From Selenobaculum gibii (GTDB taxonomy: Bacteria > Bacillota > Negativicutes > ICN-92133): a stretch of 64,000 nucleotides of DNA. The position numbers were made by a program, and so were the translations under genes. Where the stretch lies: positions 2,457,501 through 2,521,500 of the forward strand of contig NZ_CP120678.1 in assembly GCF_030273445.1 (NCBI RefSeq), in the 5' to 3' direction. Below, one piece after another: positions 1-9,818 of the stretch (positions within the stretch are counted from its first letter, which is position 1; each line of letters opens with the position of its first letter). Below the pieces are notes generated by a model that worked only from the letters and a program-made list of their open reading frames with translations, made no database searches and was not told the DNA's origin.

Positions 1-50
1 ATTACACTAATATCAGTATATTCCCATCAAGTCTGATTGCTATTATTTCA

Positions 51-84
51 CAAAAACAAAGGAGTTTACCTAAAGGTAAACTCC
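51..84 (-). terminator. Intrinsic terminator of serS
   Basis: A perfect 10-bp stem (GGAGTTTACC with GGTAAACTCC, loop TAAA) lies just past the serS stop codon. Read on the minus strand it is followed by a T-rich run, the usual form of a Rho-independent terminator. Confidence 0.8.
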
Positions 85-94
85 TATTTTATAC

Positions 95-1438
<1,344 letters not shown>

Positions 1439-1449
1439 TTATCTAATTA

Positions 1450-1478
1450 ATTATATATACTATATAAAAACCTGTCAA
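1450..1478 (-). promoter_or_regulatory. Sigma-A promoter of serS
   Basis: On the minus strand TTGACA (1473-1478) and TATAAT (1450-1455) are separated by 17 bp, a perfect vegetative consensus about 75 bp upstream of the serS start codon. Confidence 0.85.
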
Positions 1479-1588
1479 ACATGCCTTTTGTAGCATATTT
1501 TTGTTCTTCAATCATAAAAATATGCATAGATTTTAAAAGATTCAGCTTTCCCCTTATACTTCATTATCATCATGTATCGGAGGTATTT

Positions 1589-2665
1589 ATGCCTAAACCA
1601 ATATCCACTATTTTTAAAACTGCATTTTTATTTGCGGGGACTATGCTTGGTGCAGGATTTGCCTCCGGTCAGGAGCTATTATACTTTTTTATTGCATATG
1701 GTAGTATGGGGATTTATGGCATCGTTACCGCTGGCATCTTTTTTTCCTTATTAGGCTATCGCCTGCTAAAAATCAGCAATCAATTTGAAACTACAGATTA
1801 TACGCTTTTTATCAATAAACTTTGTGGCAAGAGATTTGGATTCATTCTTAATTTACTACTCGGATTTTTCCTTTTTACTATTTTACAATTGATGTTAATT
1901 GCTGCGGGAACAATTTGCCGTAATTATTTCTATTTACCCTTTGCTCTTGGGTATACCTCGTTAAGTCTTCTCATCTTAGTCCTTGCACTTTTCGGAGTTC
2001 AAGGGATTATGAAAGTAAATCTAATTGCCACACCATTTCTTGCCCTTATCATCTTAATCATCTGTTTTTCTTCGCTGCATTATCATGAGTTTTCTTTCTC
2101 ACTCTTTGAGCATACGGTCTCACTTTCCAATCAGCCTGCACCACATTGGCTTTTATCGTGTTTATTATATGCCTCCTATAATCTTTCAATCAGCTTACCC
2201 TTACTTGTCCCTTTAGGAGCAAAAATCAAATGTAATCAAACGCGACTTCTAGGAAGCATTCTTGGTGCAACATTACTTATGAGTCTGGCTATTTGTATCA
2301 CTTTTACGATTCTTCTTCATTGTCCTTATATTTTAAATGCTCAAATACCGATGTTAGATATTTCCTGTTCGCAAAGTTTATTACATTCTTTTCTATATCT
2401 TATTATTTTTCTTTTGGCTATCTTTACAACCTCTTTATCCTGTTTATATGGCTGTGCATCACAACTAAAAAAGCACACAAATTTACCTTATCCCCTTTGC
2501 CTCATTTTTTTATTATGCATTAGTTTTTTCTTTATTAACCTTGAATTTAGCGAAATTATTCAAAGACTTTTCCCTTGGTTTGGTTATCTGGCCTTATTTA
2601 TCATGATTAAATTGCTTTTGGCTAAAGATGGAGGGCGAAATGAAAAAAACAATTCTCCATATTGA
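1589..2665 (+). CDS. YkvI-family integral membrane protein
   Basis: A hydrophobic protein of ~358 residues with about ten predicted membrane segments. The N-terminal stretch TMLGAGFASGQELLYFF resembles the YkvI family, distant relatives of the APC/NSS-type amino acid transporters. The substrate cannot be read from sequence. The open frame runs upstream to 1481, but the ATG at 1589 has CGGAGG 8 nt before it and starts a sensible N-terminus (MPKPISTIFK), so that start is chosen. The next gene begins inside its 3' end, so the two are probably translated from one mRNA. The family assignment is from remembered resemblance; transport function is inference. Confidence 0.75.
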   Translation: MPKPISTIFKTAFLFAGTMLGAGFASGQELLYFFIAYGSMGIYGIVTAGIFFSLLGYRLLKISNQFETTDYTLFINKLCGKRFGFILNLLLGFFLFTILQLMLIAAGTICRNYFYLPFALGYTSLSLLILVLALFGVQGIMKVNLIATPFLALIILIICFSSLHYHEFSFSLFEHTVSLSNQPAPHWLLSCLLYASYNLSISLPLLVPLGAKIKCNQTRLLGSILGATLLMSLAICITFTILLHCPYILNAQIPMLDISCSQSLLHSFLYLIIFLLAIFTTSLSCLYGCASQLKKHTNLPYPLCLIFLLCISFFFINLEFSEIIQRLFPWFGYLALFIMIKLLLAKDGGRNEKNNSPY

Positions 2666-2915
2666 CTATAAAGTACCTGCGTTTGTTTTATTTTTCAGCG
2701 GCATTTGTTTTGGTGAACTCATCGGCATTATCATTGCAATTTTAGACCGCGACTTTCTTGGTATTGTCACCGGTGCCTGCCTGGGGATTGGCCTAGGATT
2801 CGCCGGCGCAGCTTTTACGCTTCTTACACTCTGGATTTTTAATGTGTTTGCAGATAATTTGGGTGGCTGGCAAATAAAAATTAAGGATGAATACGCTAAA
2901 GAAACGAAAGAGTAA
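2640..2915 (+). CDS. Small membrane protein of unknown function
   Basis: 91 residues. It has two hydrophobic segments, roughly residues 10-35 (VLFFSGICFGELIGIII) and 38-68 (glycine-rich GACLGIGLGFAGAAFTLL), and ends in a charged tail (KDEYAKETKE). An upstream in-frame ATG at 2628 exists, but GGAGG lies 5 nt before the ATG at 2640, which favours the downstream start. It overlaps the preceding YkvI-type gene by 26 bp in another frame, implying translational coupling. I do not recognise the family; it may be a partner of the upstream membrane protein. Confidence 0.7.
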   Translation: MKKTILHIDYKVPAFVLFFSGICFGELIGIIIAILDRDFLGIVTGACLGIGLGFAGAAFTLLTLWIFNVFADNLGGWQIKIKDEYAKETKE

Positions 2916-2951
2916 AAGGTTCATTTCCTCACCTGAGGAAATGAACCTTTT
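2914..2951. terminator. Bidirectional terminator between the YkvI unit and alr
   Basis: An 18-bp perfect inverted repeat (AAAAGGTTCATTTCCTCA, loop CC) sits between two converging genes. The stem base is A-rich on one side and T-rich on the other, so it can end transcription from both directions. Confidence 0.85.
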
Positions 2952-2954
2952 ACT

Positions 2955-4061
2955 TTAGCAATATACTCTTGGTACACGTTTACTTATCATGCAGACAACT
3001 TCATAATTGATTGTCCCCAACCAGTTGGCAATTTCGTCCACTGAAAGCTTTCCATCACCAAATAAAATTACAGTGTCCCCTTGCTTCACCCCTGCAATAT
3101 CCGTAACATCTACCATACATTGATCCATACAAATTTTCCCCACGATTGGAGCAAGTTGATGATGAATCAAAACTTTTGCTTTGCCAGTTAATAAGCGTGA
3201 CCATCCATCTGCATAACCGATTGGCAGGGTTGCAATTAGACTTTTGCGTTTCGTTCTGAAAATCTGACCATAACTAATTCCATTACCCGTTTCTAATTCC
3301 TTTACATAAGCAACTTTTGCAATCAATTTCATTACCGGACGAAGATCCGTAGAATGCTTCACTTCATCTGACGGCCATAATCCATAAAGAATTACCCCTG
3401 CGCGGACCATATCAAAATGGGCCTGCGGCATTTCAAGAATTGCTGCACTATTGGCAATATGTTTTAAAGGAATGTTAATTCCCCTTTGTTCAATATCTGC
3501 AATTGCTTGATTAAATTTCTCTAATTGTTCACAAGCAAAAGTTTTATCTTCATAATCAGATTTTGCAAAATGAGAAAATACTCCGACGATTTCTACACCT
3601 GGAAGTGCAGCTATCGCTTCAGCAAATGCACCCACCTGATTCGGCTGAATTCCAATTCGATGCATTCCCGTATCCACTTTAATATGAACTCTTGCTCTTT
3701 TCCCCTGGCGCACTGCCTCTTTAGATAAAGCCTCTGCCGCTTGAAGCGTAAAAACAGCCTGCTCAATATCATATTCAACGAGTTGCTGCGTTTGTCTATC
3801 CGGTGTAAACCCTAAAATCAAAATTGGTTCTTTGAATCCTGCGTTTCTAAGTTCTAATGCCTCATCTAGTATTGCAACCGCCAAATAATCCGCACCAGCA
3901 GCAACGGCTTCTTTCGCAACCGCAACTGCTCCGTGTCCATAAGCATCTGCTTTCACAACCGCGCACATTTTCGCATTATTTTTTATGCAGCTTTTTATCA
4001 GCTTCACATTATGTCTTATTGCTGATAAATCAATTTGTGCATATACATCTCTATTTGGCAT
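2955..4061 (-). CDS. alr: Alanine racemase
   Basis: PLP-dependent interconversion of L- and D-alanine, supplying D-Ala for peptidoglycan. The PLP-lysine motif AVVKADAYGHGA is at residues 34-45, and the C-terminal catalytic Tyr region (GISYGQIF, GYADGW) is present. The length of 368 is typical. AGGAGA lies upstream of the ATG. It is downstream of the small spo0E-like gene on the same strand and could be cotranscribed with it. An alanine racemase beside SASP and Spo0E genes could contribute to spores, but nothing in the sequence separates a spore-specific enzyme from the housekeeping one. Confidence 0.96.
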   Translation of the reverse strand: MPNRDVYAQIDLSAIRHNVKLIKSCIKNNAKMCAVVKADAYGHGAVAVAKEAVAAGADYLAVAILDEALELRNAGFKEPILILGFTPDRQTQQLVEYDIEQAVFTLQAAEALSKEAVRQGKRARVHIKVDTGMHRIGIQPNQVGAFAEAIAALPGVEIVGVFSHFAKSDYEDKTFACEQLEKFNQAIADIEQRGINIPLKHIANSAAILEMPQAHFDMVRAGVILYGLWPSDEVKHSTDLRPVMKLIAKVAYVKELETGNGISYGQIFRTKRKSLIATLPIGYADGWSRLLTGKAKVLIHHQLAPIVGKICMDQCMVDVTDIAGVKQGDTVILFGDGKLSVDEIANWLGTINYEVVCMISKRVPRVYC

Positions 4062-4098
4062 TTACTCCATCTCCTAATTAATATATAAGCATATCGTA

Positions 4099-4275
4099 TC
4101 ATTTTTCTAATGAAATTTTACACCGTGTCTGTTGTACAATCAGATCATCAAGTTCTTCGCTCAAGCCTAAGACAGTATCATCAGTCATAATCCCGCCTTT
4201 TTCTGACACAAGCTTATTAAGACTTGCTCTTGTCGACTCAATTTTTTGATTGAGCTGCTCTAATTTTTTTTTCAT
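4099..4275 (-). CDS. Spo0E-like aspartyl-phosphate phosphatase (58 aa)
   Basis: A short intact frame starting MKKKLEQLNQKIESTRASLN and ending QTRCKISLEK. It contains LSEELDDLIV, matching the SxELDxLI signature of Spo0E-like phosphatases, which dephosphorylate Spo0A-P and restrain sporulation. The predicted two-helix hairpin and 50-85 residue length fit the family. The ATG at 4275 has GAGGGG 6 nt upstream. It lies between alr (same strand) and the SASP gene. The family call rests on one motif and size, but it sits well beside sporulation genes. Confidence 0.8.
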   Translation of the reverse strand: MKKKLEQLNQKIESTRASLNKLVSEKGGIMTDDTVLGLSEELDDLIVQQTRCKISLEK

Positions 4276-4460
4276 TGATATCCCCTCATTCTACCCATAA
4301 TCTAGGTGATCATGATTAGACTTCAGCCACTAATATATTTAATGTTTCGCCATTCTTTTACAGTTCCCTTCTCGTCTAAATAAATATAGGACAAAATGAC
4401 TCCTTTTATTTTCCAAAGAAAATCTTATTTTTTATGCCACTATTTACATCTTCCTGTTTC
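4276..4460. other. Intergenic between spo0E-like and SASP genes
   Basis: AT-rich spacer between divergent genes. It should carry the spo0E-like promoter, but I see no convincing match. Nothing else was recognised. Confidence 0.5.
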
Positions 4461-4490
4461 GCATAATGCATTTAAAAAATGTAGATAATA
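4461..4490 (+). promoter_or_regulatory. Possible forespore (sigma-G/F) promoter of the SASP gene
   Basis: GCATA at 4461-4465 and GATAATA at 4484-4490 with an 18-bp spacer resemble a forespore promoter (GCATA-type -35, CATnnTA-like -10), 30 bp upstream of the SASP start. The match is partial, and the call leans on the expected forespore expression of SASP genes. Confidence 0.4.
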
Positions 4491-4519
4491 GGATTACAAC
4501 GCGATGAGGAGGTGAGAAT

Positions 4520-4732
4520 ATGTCGAGAACAAACAAACCTGTAAACCCTGCAGCTCAAAATTCGCTTGATAAAATGAAATATGAAATTGCAAACGAATTA
4601 GGCATTGCTGACGCAGTTCGCCAAAACGGTTGGTCTACAATGACTTCCGCTGATTGCGGCCGTGTAGGTGGTCATATGGTTCGTAAAATGATCGAACAAT
4701 ATGAATCTTCTATGAATAAATCGCAATCCTAA
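4520..4732 (+). CDS. Alpha/beta-type small acid-soluble spore protein
   Basis: A 70-residue DNA-coating protein of the spore core that protects DNA and is degraded at germination. Diagnostic segments are the N-terminal helix LDKMKYEIANELGI, which contains the GPR protease site (E-IA), and the second helix SADCGRVGGHMVRKMIEQYE. A strong Shine-Dalgarno (AGGAGGTGA) precedes the ATG. The gene is monocistronic, with its own terminator and a possible forespore promoter. It is strong evidence that this organism makes endospores. Confidence 0.95.
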   Translation: MSRTNKPVNPAAQNSLDKMKYEIANELGIADAVRQNGWSTMTSADCGRVGGHMVRKMIEQYESSMNKSQS

Positions 4733-4741
4733 GATACGATT

Positions 4742-4769
4742 AAAAGGGCGGCCTTTTAGCCGCCCTTTT
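4742..4769. terminator. Terminator downstream of the SASP gene (bidirectional)
   Basis: An 11-bp perfect stem AAAAGGGCGGC with loop CTTTTA lies between the SASP gene and the converging penicillin-binding protein gene. T-runs occur on both strands. Confidence 0.85.
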
Positions 4770-4776
4770 ATTATTT

Positions 4777-6747
4777 TTAAATTCCTGTAAAATATACAGT
4801 TATTTCAGCTCCATTATCGACAAGCGTATTGACTGGAATACTTTGCCTTTGAGCAATTCCACTGCCTTCAGGAAGGACGATAAGACTTAGAGAATCTGCC
4901 AATTCTGCAACTTGTCGCATCGTTTTCCCTGTAAAATCAGGCACTAAAACTTTGCCTGGAGGTACTTGAATTGGTTTGGCAGGCTGTTGTAATTGAGCCA
5001 ATGGCCTTTTCACCGGCGCGCCTTCTAAATCATTATTTAACGGCTTAATATTCAAATAGCGTAAAACCTGTTCAAATATTTCCCCGGCAATCGGTGCAGC
5101 AATTTGCCCGCCGTAATAAATACCGTTTGGATCATCAATAATAACAAGCACTGTAATTTGGGGATCTTCAACTGGAGCAAAACCTGCAAATGAAGCGATA
5201 TAATGACCACTTAAGTATCCGCTTCCATCATCTTTTAATTTTTCAGCAGTTCCTGTCTTTCCAGCTATTCTATAGCCTTTCACCGCCGCTTTCGTCCCCC
5301 CACCAGAAGCAACAACTTGCTCTAACATACTAATTAATTTCGTCGCTGTATCTTCTTCAATAACTTGTCTTACTTGTGTAACTTCACTACTCTTACTTAT
5401 GCTTCCATCGGAGTTTCTAAATTCTTTGATAATTGTAGGTTTTAATAACATTCCTTTATTAGCAATTGCTGAAATAGCAGTTGCTAACTGCACTGGCGTT
5501 ACCGCAATACTTTGTCCAATCGACATCGTCGCAATATCTGAATCTCGCATATGCTTAGGATCAAATAAAATTCCATACTCCTCACCAGGCAATTCAATTC
5601 CCGTCAAAGCTCCAAAGCCAAAAGCATGGGCATAATCATTAAGTTTTTGCGCTCCTACCTGCATACCGACCTGAACGAAACCTGTATTTATAGAGTTTTT
5701 AATAATATCCGTAAAGCTTACATTGCCATAACTTTCACCATTCCAGTTTTGAATTCTTCGTCCAGATACCATTACATATCCCGGATCAACAAACCGTTTT
5801 TCCGGCGTAACGATACCTTCTTGTAATGCCGATGCCGCAACTATAGCCTTAAATGTAGAACCGGGCTCATATACAAAGGAAACTGCACGATTTCTCCACT
5901 CTTCTGGTGAATATTTATAAAACTCATTGGGATTATACGTTGGGCGATTTGCCATCGCCAATATTTCGCCATTCTTCGGATTCATGACGACTGCCGTAAC
6001 CGCCCGTGGCTTCGTATCTACCATCGCTTTTTCAAGCGTCTGCTCAACGATAAACTGAATATTGCTATCAATCGTTAAATAAAGATCTTTTCCACCTTCA
6101 TAAGTGTTTTTTGAAAAAACAGAATTGAAAATTGGTCTTCCATAAGTATCTGTCGACAAAAATTGTTCCGATGACTTCGCCTTTAAAACTTCATCTTCTG
6201 CCAATTCCATCCCATCAAGTCCAACGTCATCCATTCCTACAAAGCCAAGTACCTGTGAAGCTAACGCGTCATTTGGATAATAGCGTTTACTTTCTTCTAC
6301 AAAATTCAAACAATTTAGATTATACTTTTCAATCACTGCTTTTACTCGCGCCACCACATCTGGCTCTAACATACGCTTTAACCAAACAAACCTCCCGCCA
6401 TCGGCAATTCTACCTCTAATGTCTTGCTCTGACATTTTTAAAATAGGTGCCAATTCTGCCGCCAATGTTTCAGGATCTTTTACAACTTCCGGATCTACAT
6501 AAAGCGATTTTACCAGAATGCTAACCGCGAGCTCACGACCATTTCTATCGTAAATCGTGCCTCGGGGCGACTGTAGCGTGCGGCTCTCTTCTACTTGCCG
6601 CTTTGCCTTCATTGCTAATAGGTCGCCCTGTACAACTTGTATCCAAGCTACACGGCCAGCCAATATAAAAATTAAGCCAACCAATGCAAAAATAAATACT
6701 GCTATTCTTTTTTGCACTGGATTTCGTTTAACTGCCAATTCAGCCAC
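4777..6747 (-). CDS. Class B penicillin-binding protein with C-terminal PASTA domain (FtsI/SpoVD type)
   Basis: Peptidoglycan transpeptidase anchored by one N-terminal membrane segment (residues ~14-36). A dimerisation domain (~55-200) comes first. The transpeptidase domain has the nucleophile motif EPGSTFKAIVA, a second motif at SINTG and the KTGTAEK box. A PASTA domain (VPDFTGKTMRQVAELADSL) forms the C-terminus. The length of ~656 and single PASTA fit FtsI/SpoVD paralogues. The gene is outside a division cluster, so a sporulation or accessory role is possible. Start is uncertain: GTG at 6747 lacks a good ribosome site, while TTG at 6738 has AGGTGG 5 nt upstream. Confidence 0.9.
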   Translation of the reverse strand: MAELAVKRNPVQKRIAVFIFALVGLIFILAGRVAWIQVVQGDLLAMKAKRQVEESRTLQSPRGTIYDRNGRELAVSILVKSLYVDPEVVKDPETLAAELAPILKMSEQDIRGRIADGGRFVWLKRMLEPDVVARVKAVIEKYNLNCLNFVEESKRYYPNDALASQVLGFVGMDDVGLDGMELAEDEVLKAKSSEQFLSTDTYGRPIFNSVFSKNTYEGGKDLYLTIDSNIQFIVEQTLEKAMVDTKPRAVTAVVMNPKNGEILAMANRPTYNPNEFYKYSPEEWRNRAVSFVYEPGSTFKAIVAASALQEGIVTPEKRFVDPGYVMVSGRRIQNWNGESYGNVSFTDIIKNSINTGFVQVGMQVGAQKLNDYAHAFGFGALTGIELPGEEYGILFDPKHMRDSDIATMSIGQSIAVTPVQLATAISAIANKGMLLKPTIIKEFRNSDGSISKSSEVTQVRQVIEEDTATKLISMLEQVVASGGGTKAAVKGYRIAGKTGTAEKLKDDGSGYLSGHYIASFAGFAPVEDPQITVLVIIDDPNGIYYGGQIAAPIAGEIFEQVLRYLNIKPLNNDLEGAPVKRPLAQLQQPAKPIQVPPGKVLVPDFTGKTMRQVAELADSLSLIVLPEGSGIAQRQSIPVNTLVDNGAEITVYFTGI

Positions 6748-6875
6748 CTGCCAAAATCAAAATGTAAAAATTTTTTTATTTATTTTAGAATTCGTCCAAC
6801 TTAGATACATTCCTTTTTATTCAGGCAAAAAAGAAAATCTATTTTTACTTTTTTTGAAATTATTTTTTAAAATAT

Positions 6876-6904
6876 GTTACATCCTCTATTTATCCTGTTA
6901 TAAT
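6876..6904 (+). promoter_or_regulatory. Probable sigma-A promoter of the Lrp-family gene
   Basis: TATAAT at 6899-6904 is preceded at 17 bp by GTTACA (6876-6881), a weak -35. It lies about 48 bp upstream of the start codon. Confidence 0.45.
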
Positions 6905-6951
6905 ATATTAGATAACATCAAAGCATTGCTATAAAGATTGGTGGTTAAATT

Positions 6952-7398
6952 ATGGACGTCATTGATAAAAAAATACTTAAAAATCTACAAAAAAATGCCC
7001 GTATGACCATTTCTGACTTAAGTGCCGAAATATCACTTTCAATGCCCGCAATAAGTGAACGTTTGAAAAAATTAGAAGCATCAGGCGTAATTAAACAATA
7101 TACAGTTATTCTTGATCCTGCAATGCTAAACAAACATTTAATGGCTCTCATGTATGTCCAATTAGAAAATCCAACCCATGGGGATTCTTTTGCCAGTTTC
7201 GTCAAAGATGAACTCGAAATTAAAGAATGCTTCTATATAACTGGAGAATTCGACTACTCATTAAAAATTGTCACTGAAAGTACAAAAACATTAGAATTAT
7301 TGTTAAACCGTATTAAAAATCAACCTGGAATTCTAAAAACGCAAACCATTGTAGTCCTATCCTCAATTACAGATAACCCTTCAATCATTCCTGAATAA
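6952..7398 (+). CDS. Lrp/AsnC-family transcriptional regulator
   Basis: 148 residues. An N-terminal helix-turn-helix (IDKKILKNLQKNARMTISDLSAEISLSMPAISERLKKLEASGVI) opens in the classic AsnC manner. The C-terminal half has the alpha-beta RAM ligand and oligomerisation domain (ITGEFDYSLKIVTESTKTLE). Such proteins bind amino acids and regulate amino-acid metabolism or transport. No target gene is adjacent in the same direction, so the effector cannot be inferred. It has its own promoter and a terminator shared with the converging gene. Confidence 0.92.
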   Translation: MDVIDKKILKNLQKNARMTISDLSAEISLSMPAISERLKKLEASGVIKQYTVILDPAMLNKHLMALMYVQLENPTHGDSFASFVKDELEIKECFYITGEFDYSLKIVTESTKTLELLLNRIKNQPGILKTQTIVVLSSITDNPSIIPE

Positions 7399-7425
7399 AA
7401 AACCGCAGCTTTCGCTGCGGTTTTT
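7398..7425. terminator. Bidirectional terminator
   Basis: A 12-bp perfect stem (AAAAACCGCAGC, loop TTTC) between converging genes, with A/T runs on both sides. Confidence 0.85.
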
Positions 7426-7430
7426 ATTAT

Positions 7431-8129
7431 TTATTTTGTTGTGATTTTAATCCCTTGCACTAACTCTCGGCGTGATTTTTCATCAGCAACTGCAGCAGTC
7501 TGTTCAATACCAACAATAATTGCTTGCATTGAAGACTCTATATTTCCTAAAATAGAATTGATTTTTTTAGTCGCTTCAACACTATCTTCAGCTAATTTAC
7601 GCACCTCATTTGCAACAACGGCAAATCCACGACCTTGCTCTCCAGCCCGTGCCGCCTCAATTGCTGCATTTAGCCCAAGCAAATTCGTTTGCTGCGATAC
7701 TTTATTGATAAAACCAATAACTTCATGTGTATTATTAATATGCCCTTTTGCTTCATTCACCGCTCCTGATAAAGTATCTACCTTTGTTTTTAATTCTTCA
7801 TTAATCAACGCTTGAGACTTAATCAAATGATAAATTATATTTGTTAAATAAGTCTCTACTACTTTCACATTTTCTGGTACATATGTATTGATAATCTTGT
7901 TGACTTCCACATTACCTGTAACATTTAATATAACATCTAGTCCTGGCATTTTTACCGCTTCAGAAATGTCTTGAAACGTTCTAAGCCCCATTTTTTGCGC
8001 TAAGCGAATCGCAACCGCATCTGCCTTTACATCCGCTACAGCAACTATTTTTACATCAGGAATCTTTGTCGATAATTCTAATATACCGGCTCCACCTCTA
8101 CCGCCGCCAACCAATAATATATTTAACAT
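7431..8129 (-). CDS. Soluble Rossmann-fold / methyl-accepting chemotaxis signalling fusion
   Basis: 232 residues with no membrane segment. Residues 1-~115 look like a nucleotide-binding Rossmann domain ([13 protein letters not shown], then beta-strands KIVAVADV and LDVILNVTG) of the oxidoreductase/dehydrogenase type. Residues ~120-225 are a short MCP signalling hairpin with the conserved CheA/CheW-contact tip ([20 protein letters not shown] and [18 protein letters not shown]). The full-length cytoplasmic bundle, HAMP and transmembrane regions are missing. I infer a cytoplasmic receptor that senses NAD(P)(H) or a related ligand and feeds the chemotaxis kinase or a similar partner. No che gene is nearby. 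Confidence 0.75.
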   Translation of the reverse strand: MLNILLVGGGRGGAGILELSTKIPDVKIVAVADVKADAVAIRLAQKMGLRTFQDISEAVKMPGLDVILNVTGNVEVNKIINTYVPENVKVVETYLTNIIYHLIKSQALINEELKTKVDTLSGAVNEAKGHINNTHEVIGFINKVSQQTNLLGLNAAIEAARAGEQGRGFAVVANEVRKLAEDSVEATKKINSILGNIESSMQAIIVGIEQTAAVADEKSRRELVQGIKITTK

Positions 8130-8865
8130 TTTTACCCCTCCAATTTAATAAACTGGTTCCCCTATAAATTTTCTTAAATCATACTCACCACAATAAAACT
8201 TCGTGTCGAACAGTTTTATAATTACGTCAATTAAGTTCTATTTTTCCCTACATAAATCCTGCACATTTTTAGAAATATTATCAGATAAAAATTCAGTAAA
8301 ATTAAGGGTTTAAAGCTATTTTATTACTATTAATTCCATGTTATTACCTGACTATTTTAAACCATTCTAAAAAAAACTATCAATATTTCATCTTTTTACT
8401 TTAAATTATATAGTATTTCATCTGCAAACTTTGACAAACTGGCATAGATTTCCTTAGGAAGCTATTGCAACCACTATATCGACACTACTAGATAATCCTA
8501 CTTATTTTACTCCGTCATTGATCTTAAACTGCATTTTTTAATTACTACCCCAACATTTCTTTCAATGCGTCTTTTTCTATCACCTTAAATAATACACAAA
8601 ATTCAACGCTGCAAAATCCGACACTGAAACTTTTTTAAAATATCTTTTTTCGTTTTCTCAATACTCCTTACATTATCAAAATGAATATTTTTTGATAAAA
8701 TTTATTATTTTAATTATATACTGAATATATTTTAGTTAAAAGAACTTTTTCGATAAAAACATCTACTTTTACCAGCAAGCAAACAATTTTATCTATGAAT
8801 CAACATGCAATCATGCTAAAATGATAATGTTTTGTCATACACAAATTAATACCTAGGAGCATACT
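8130..8865. other. Long AT-rich intergenic region
   Basis: A 736-bp spacer between divergent genes with no intact ORF of note. It should contain both promoters; I see no clear consensus match. The middle holds a possible decayed gene on the minus strand, listed separately. Confidence 0.6.
8396..8680 (-). pseudogene. Possible decayed small gene, family unknown
   Basis: On the minus strand, protein-like pieces appear in succession in different frames. They run from EKTKKDILKKFQCRILQR, through VEFCVLFKVIEKDALKEMLG and VVIKKCSLRSMTE, to the terminal piece LPKEIYASLSKFADEILYNL and a stop at 8396-8398. AAGGAG lies upstream near 8670. Several frameshifts or stops would be needed to break one gene in this way. 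I cannot name the parent family, and chance open stretches in AT-rich DNA remain possible. Confidence 0.3.
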
Positions 8866-9792
8866 ATGCAAAATTATTTTAAAAAACATCTATTTGCAAT
8901 TTTTTCAATTATTACTTTTATTATCGTCACAATTCCACTTTATTTCGTAAACGAATGCCCCACCCCAGCTGGAGTTTCTGAATATACAGATGATGAAACT
9001 TTAAGTAAAGGGCAAAAAGAATCTGTTAAAACGCCCTTTATTATTAATGGTGATTTATCTGATTTTAAAACCCAAGACCCATTCCGACCTGTATATGACA
9101 ATTTTACAATCTCCCAGCGACAAAACCAAGGATTATCTACAGCGCTTCCAAAAATCGAACCTTATTATCATGAAAAAACTGTATATCTAACTTTTGATGA
9201 CGGACCTAATGACGATATTGAAATCGCTATTTTAGATATACTAAAACAAGAGCAAGTAAAGGCAACTTTCTTTTTATTAGGCAATAAACTACATGATTAT
9301 CCAGATGTAGTAAAGCGAATCTATAATGAAAATCATGCAATTGGGAATCACAGTTATACACACATTTATGAAAAATTATACGATTCTCCAGGCAGTTACA
9401 TCAAAGAATTACAACAAGCAGATGATATTTTTAAAGAAATCTTGGGCGTTCGTCCGCTTATTACAAGAGCCCCTGGAGGCATCGTTGGAAACTTTACCGA
9501 TGAATATTGGTTAGAGCTAGAACGGCTCGGATATATCGAAGTGGGCTGGAATATTAGTTCCGGAGATGCTTCAGATGGAACGGCAGAAGACTTAATTGAC
9601 AATATTATTCATCAACTCGATAACTTTCCAATTTTACAAGATCATGCAATTATATTGATGCACTCCTCACCTGGTCACGAAGAAACTATTAAAGCATTGC
9701 CACAAATTATTAAAATCCTAAAAGAACGTGGTTTTGCTTTTGGCGTAATTACACCTTCTACACCGCCCGCTTGGGAAAATAAAAAATCCTGA
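8866..9792 (+). CDS. Polysaccharide deacetylase (NodB domain), membrane-anchored
   Basis: 308 residues. An N-terminal hydrophobic segment (residues ~8-26) acts as signal or anchor, followed by a ~70-residue linker and a carbohydrate esterase 4 domain. Its motif 1 is TFDDGPNDD with the catalytic and metal Asp pair, motif 2 is HSYTH with the metal histidines, and LMHSSPGHEETIKALPQII lies near the end. The family removes N-acetyl groups from peptidoglycan, chitin or similar polymers outside the cytoplasmic membrane. In spore formers, related PdaA-type enzymes make muramic-delta-lactam of the cortex. The exact substrate is not resolved. The gene is monocistronic and terminated before kdpE. Confidence 0.88.
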   Translation: MQNYFKKHLFAIFSIITFIIVTIPLYFVNECPTPAGVSEYTDDETLSKGQKESVKTPFIINGDLSDFKTQDPFRPVYDNFTISQRQNQGLSTALPKIEPYYHEKTVYLTFDDGPNDDIEIAILDILKQEQVKATFFLLGNKLHDYPDVVKRIYNENHAIGNHSYTHIYEKLYDSPGSYIKELQQADDIFKEILGVRPLITRAPGGIVGNFTDEYWLELERLGYIEVGWNISSGDASDGTAEDLIDNIIHQLDNFPILQDHAIILMHSSPGHEETIKALPQIIKILKERGFAFGVITPSTPPAWENKKS

Positions 9793-9811
9793 TTCATTTT
9801 GAATCAGGATT
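9786..9811. terminator. Bidirectional terminator between the deacetylase gene and kdpE
   Basis: AATCCTGATTC pairs with GAATCAGGATT, followed by a T-run on the plus strand and an A/T-rich flank on the other. Confidence 0.8.
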
Positions 9812-9818
9812 TTTTATT

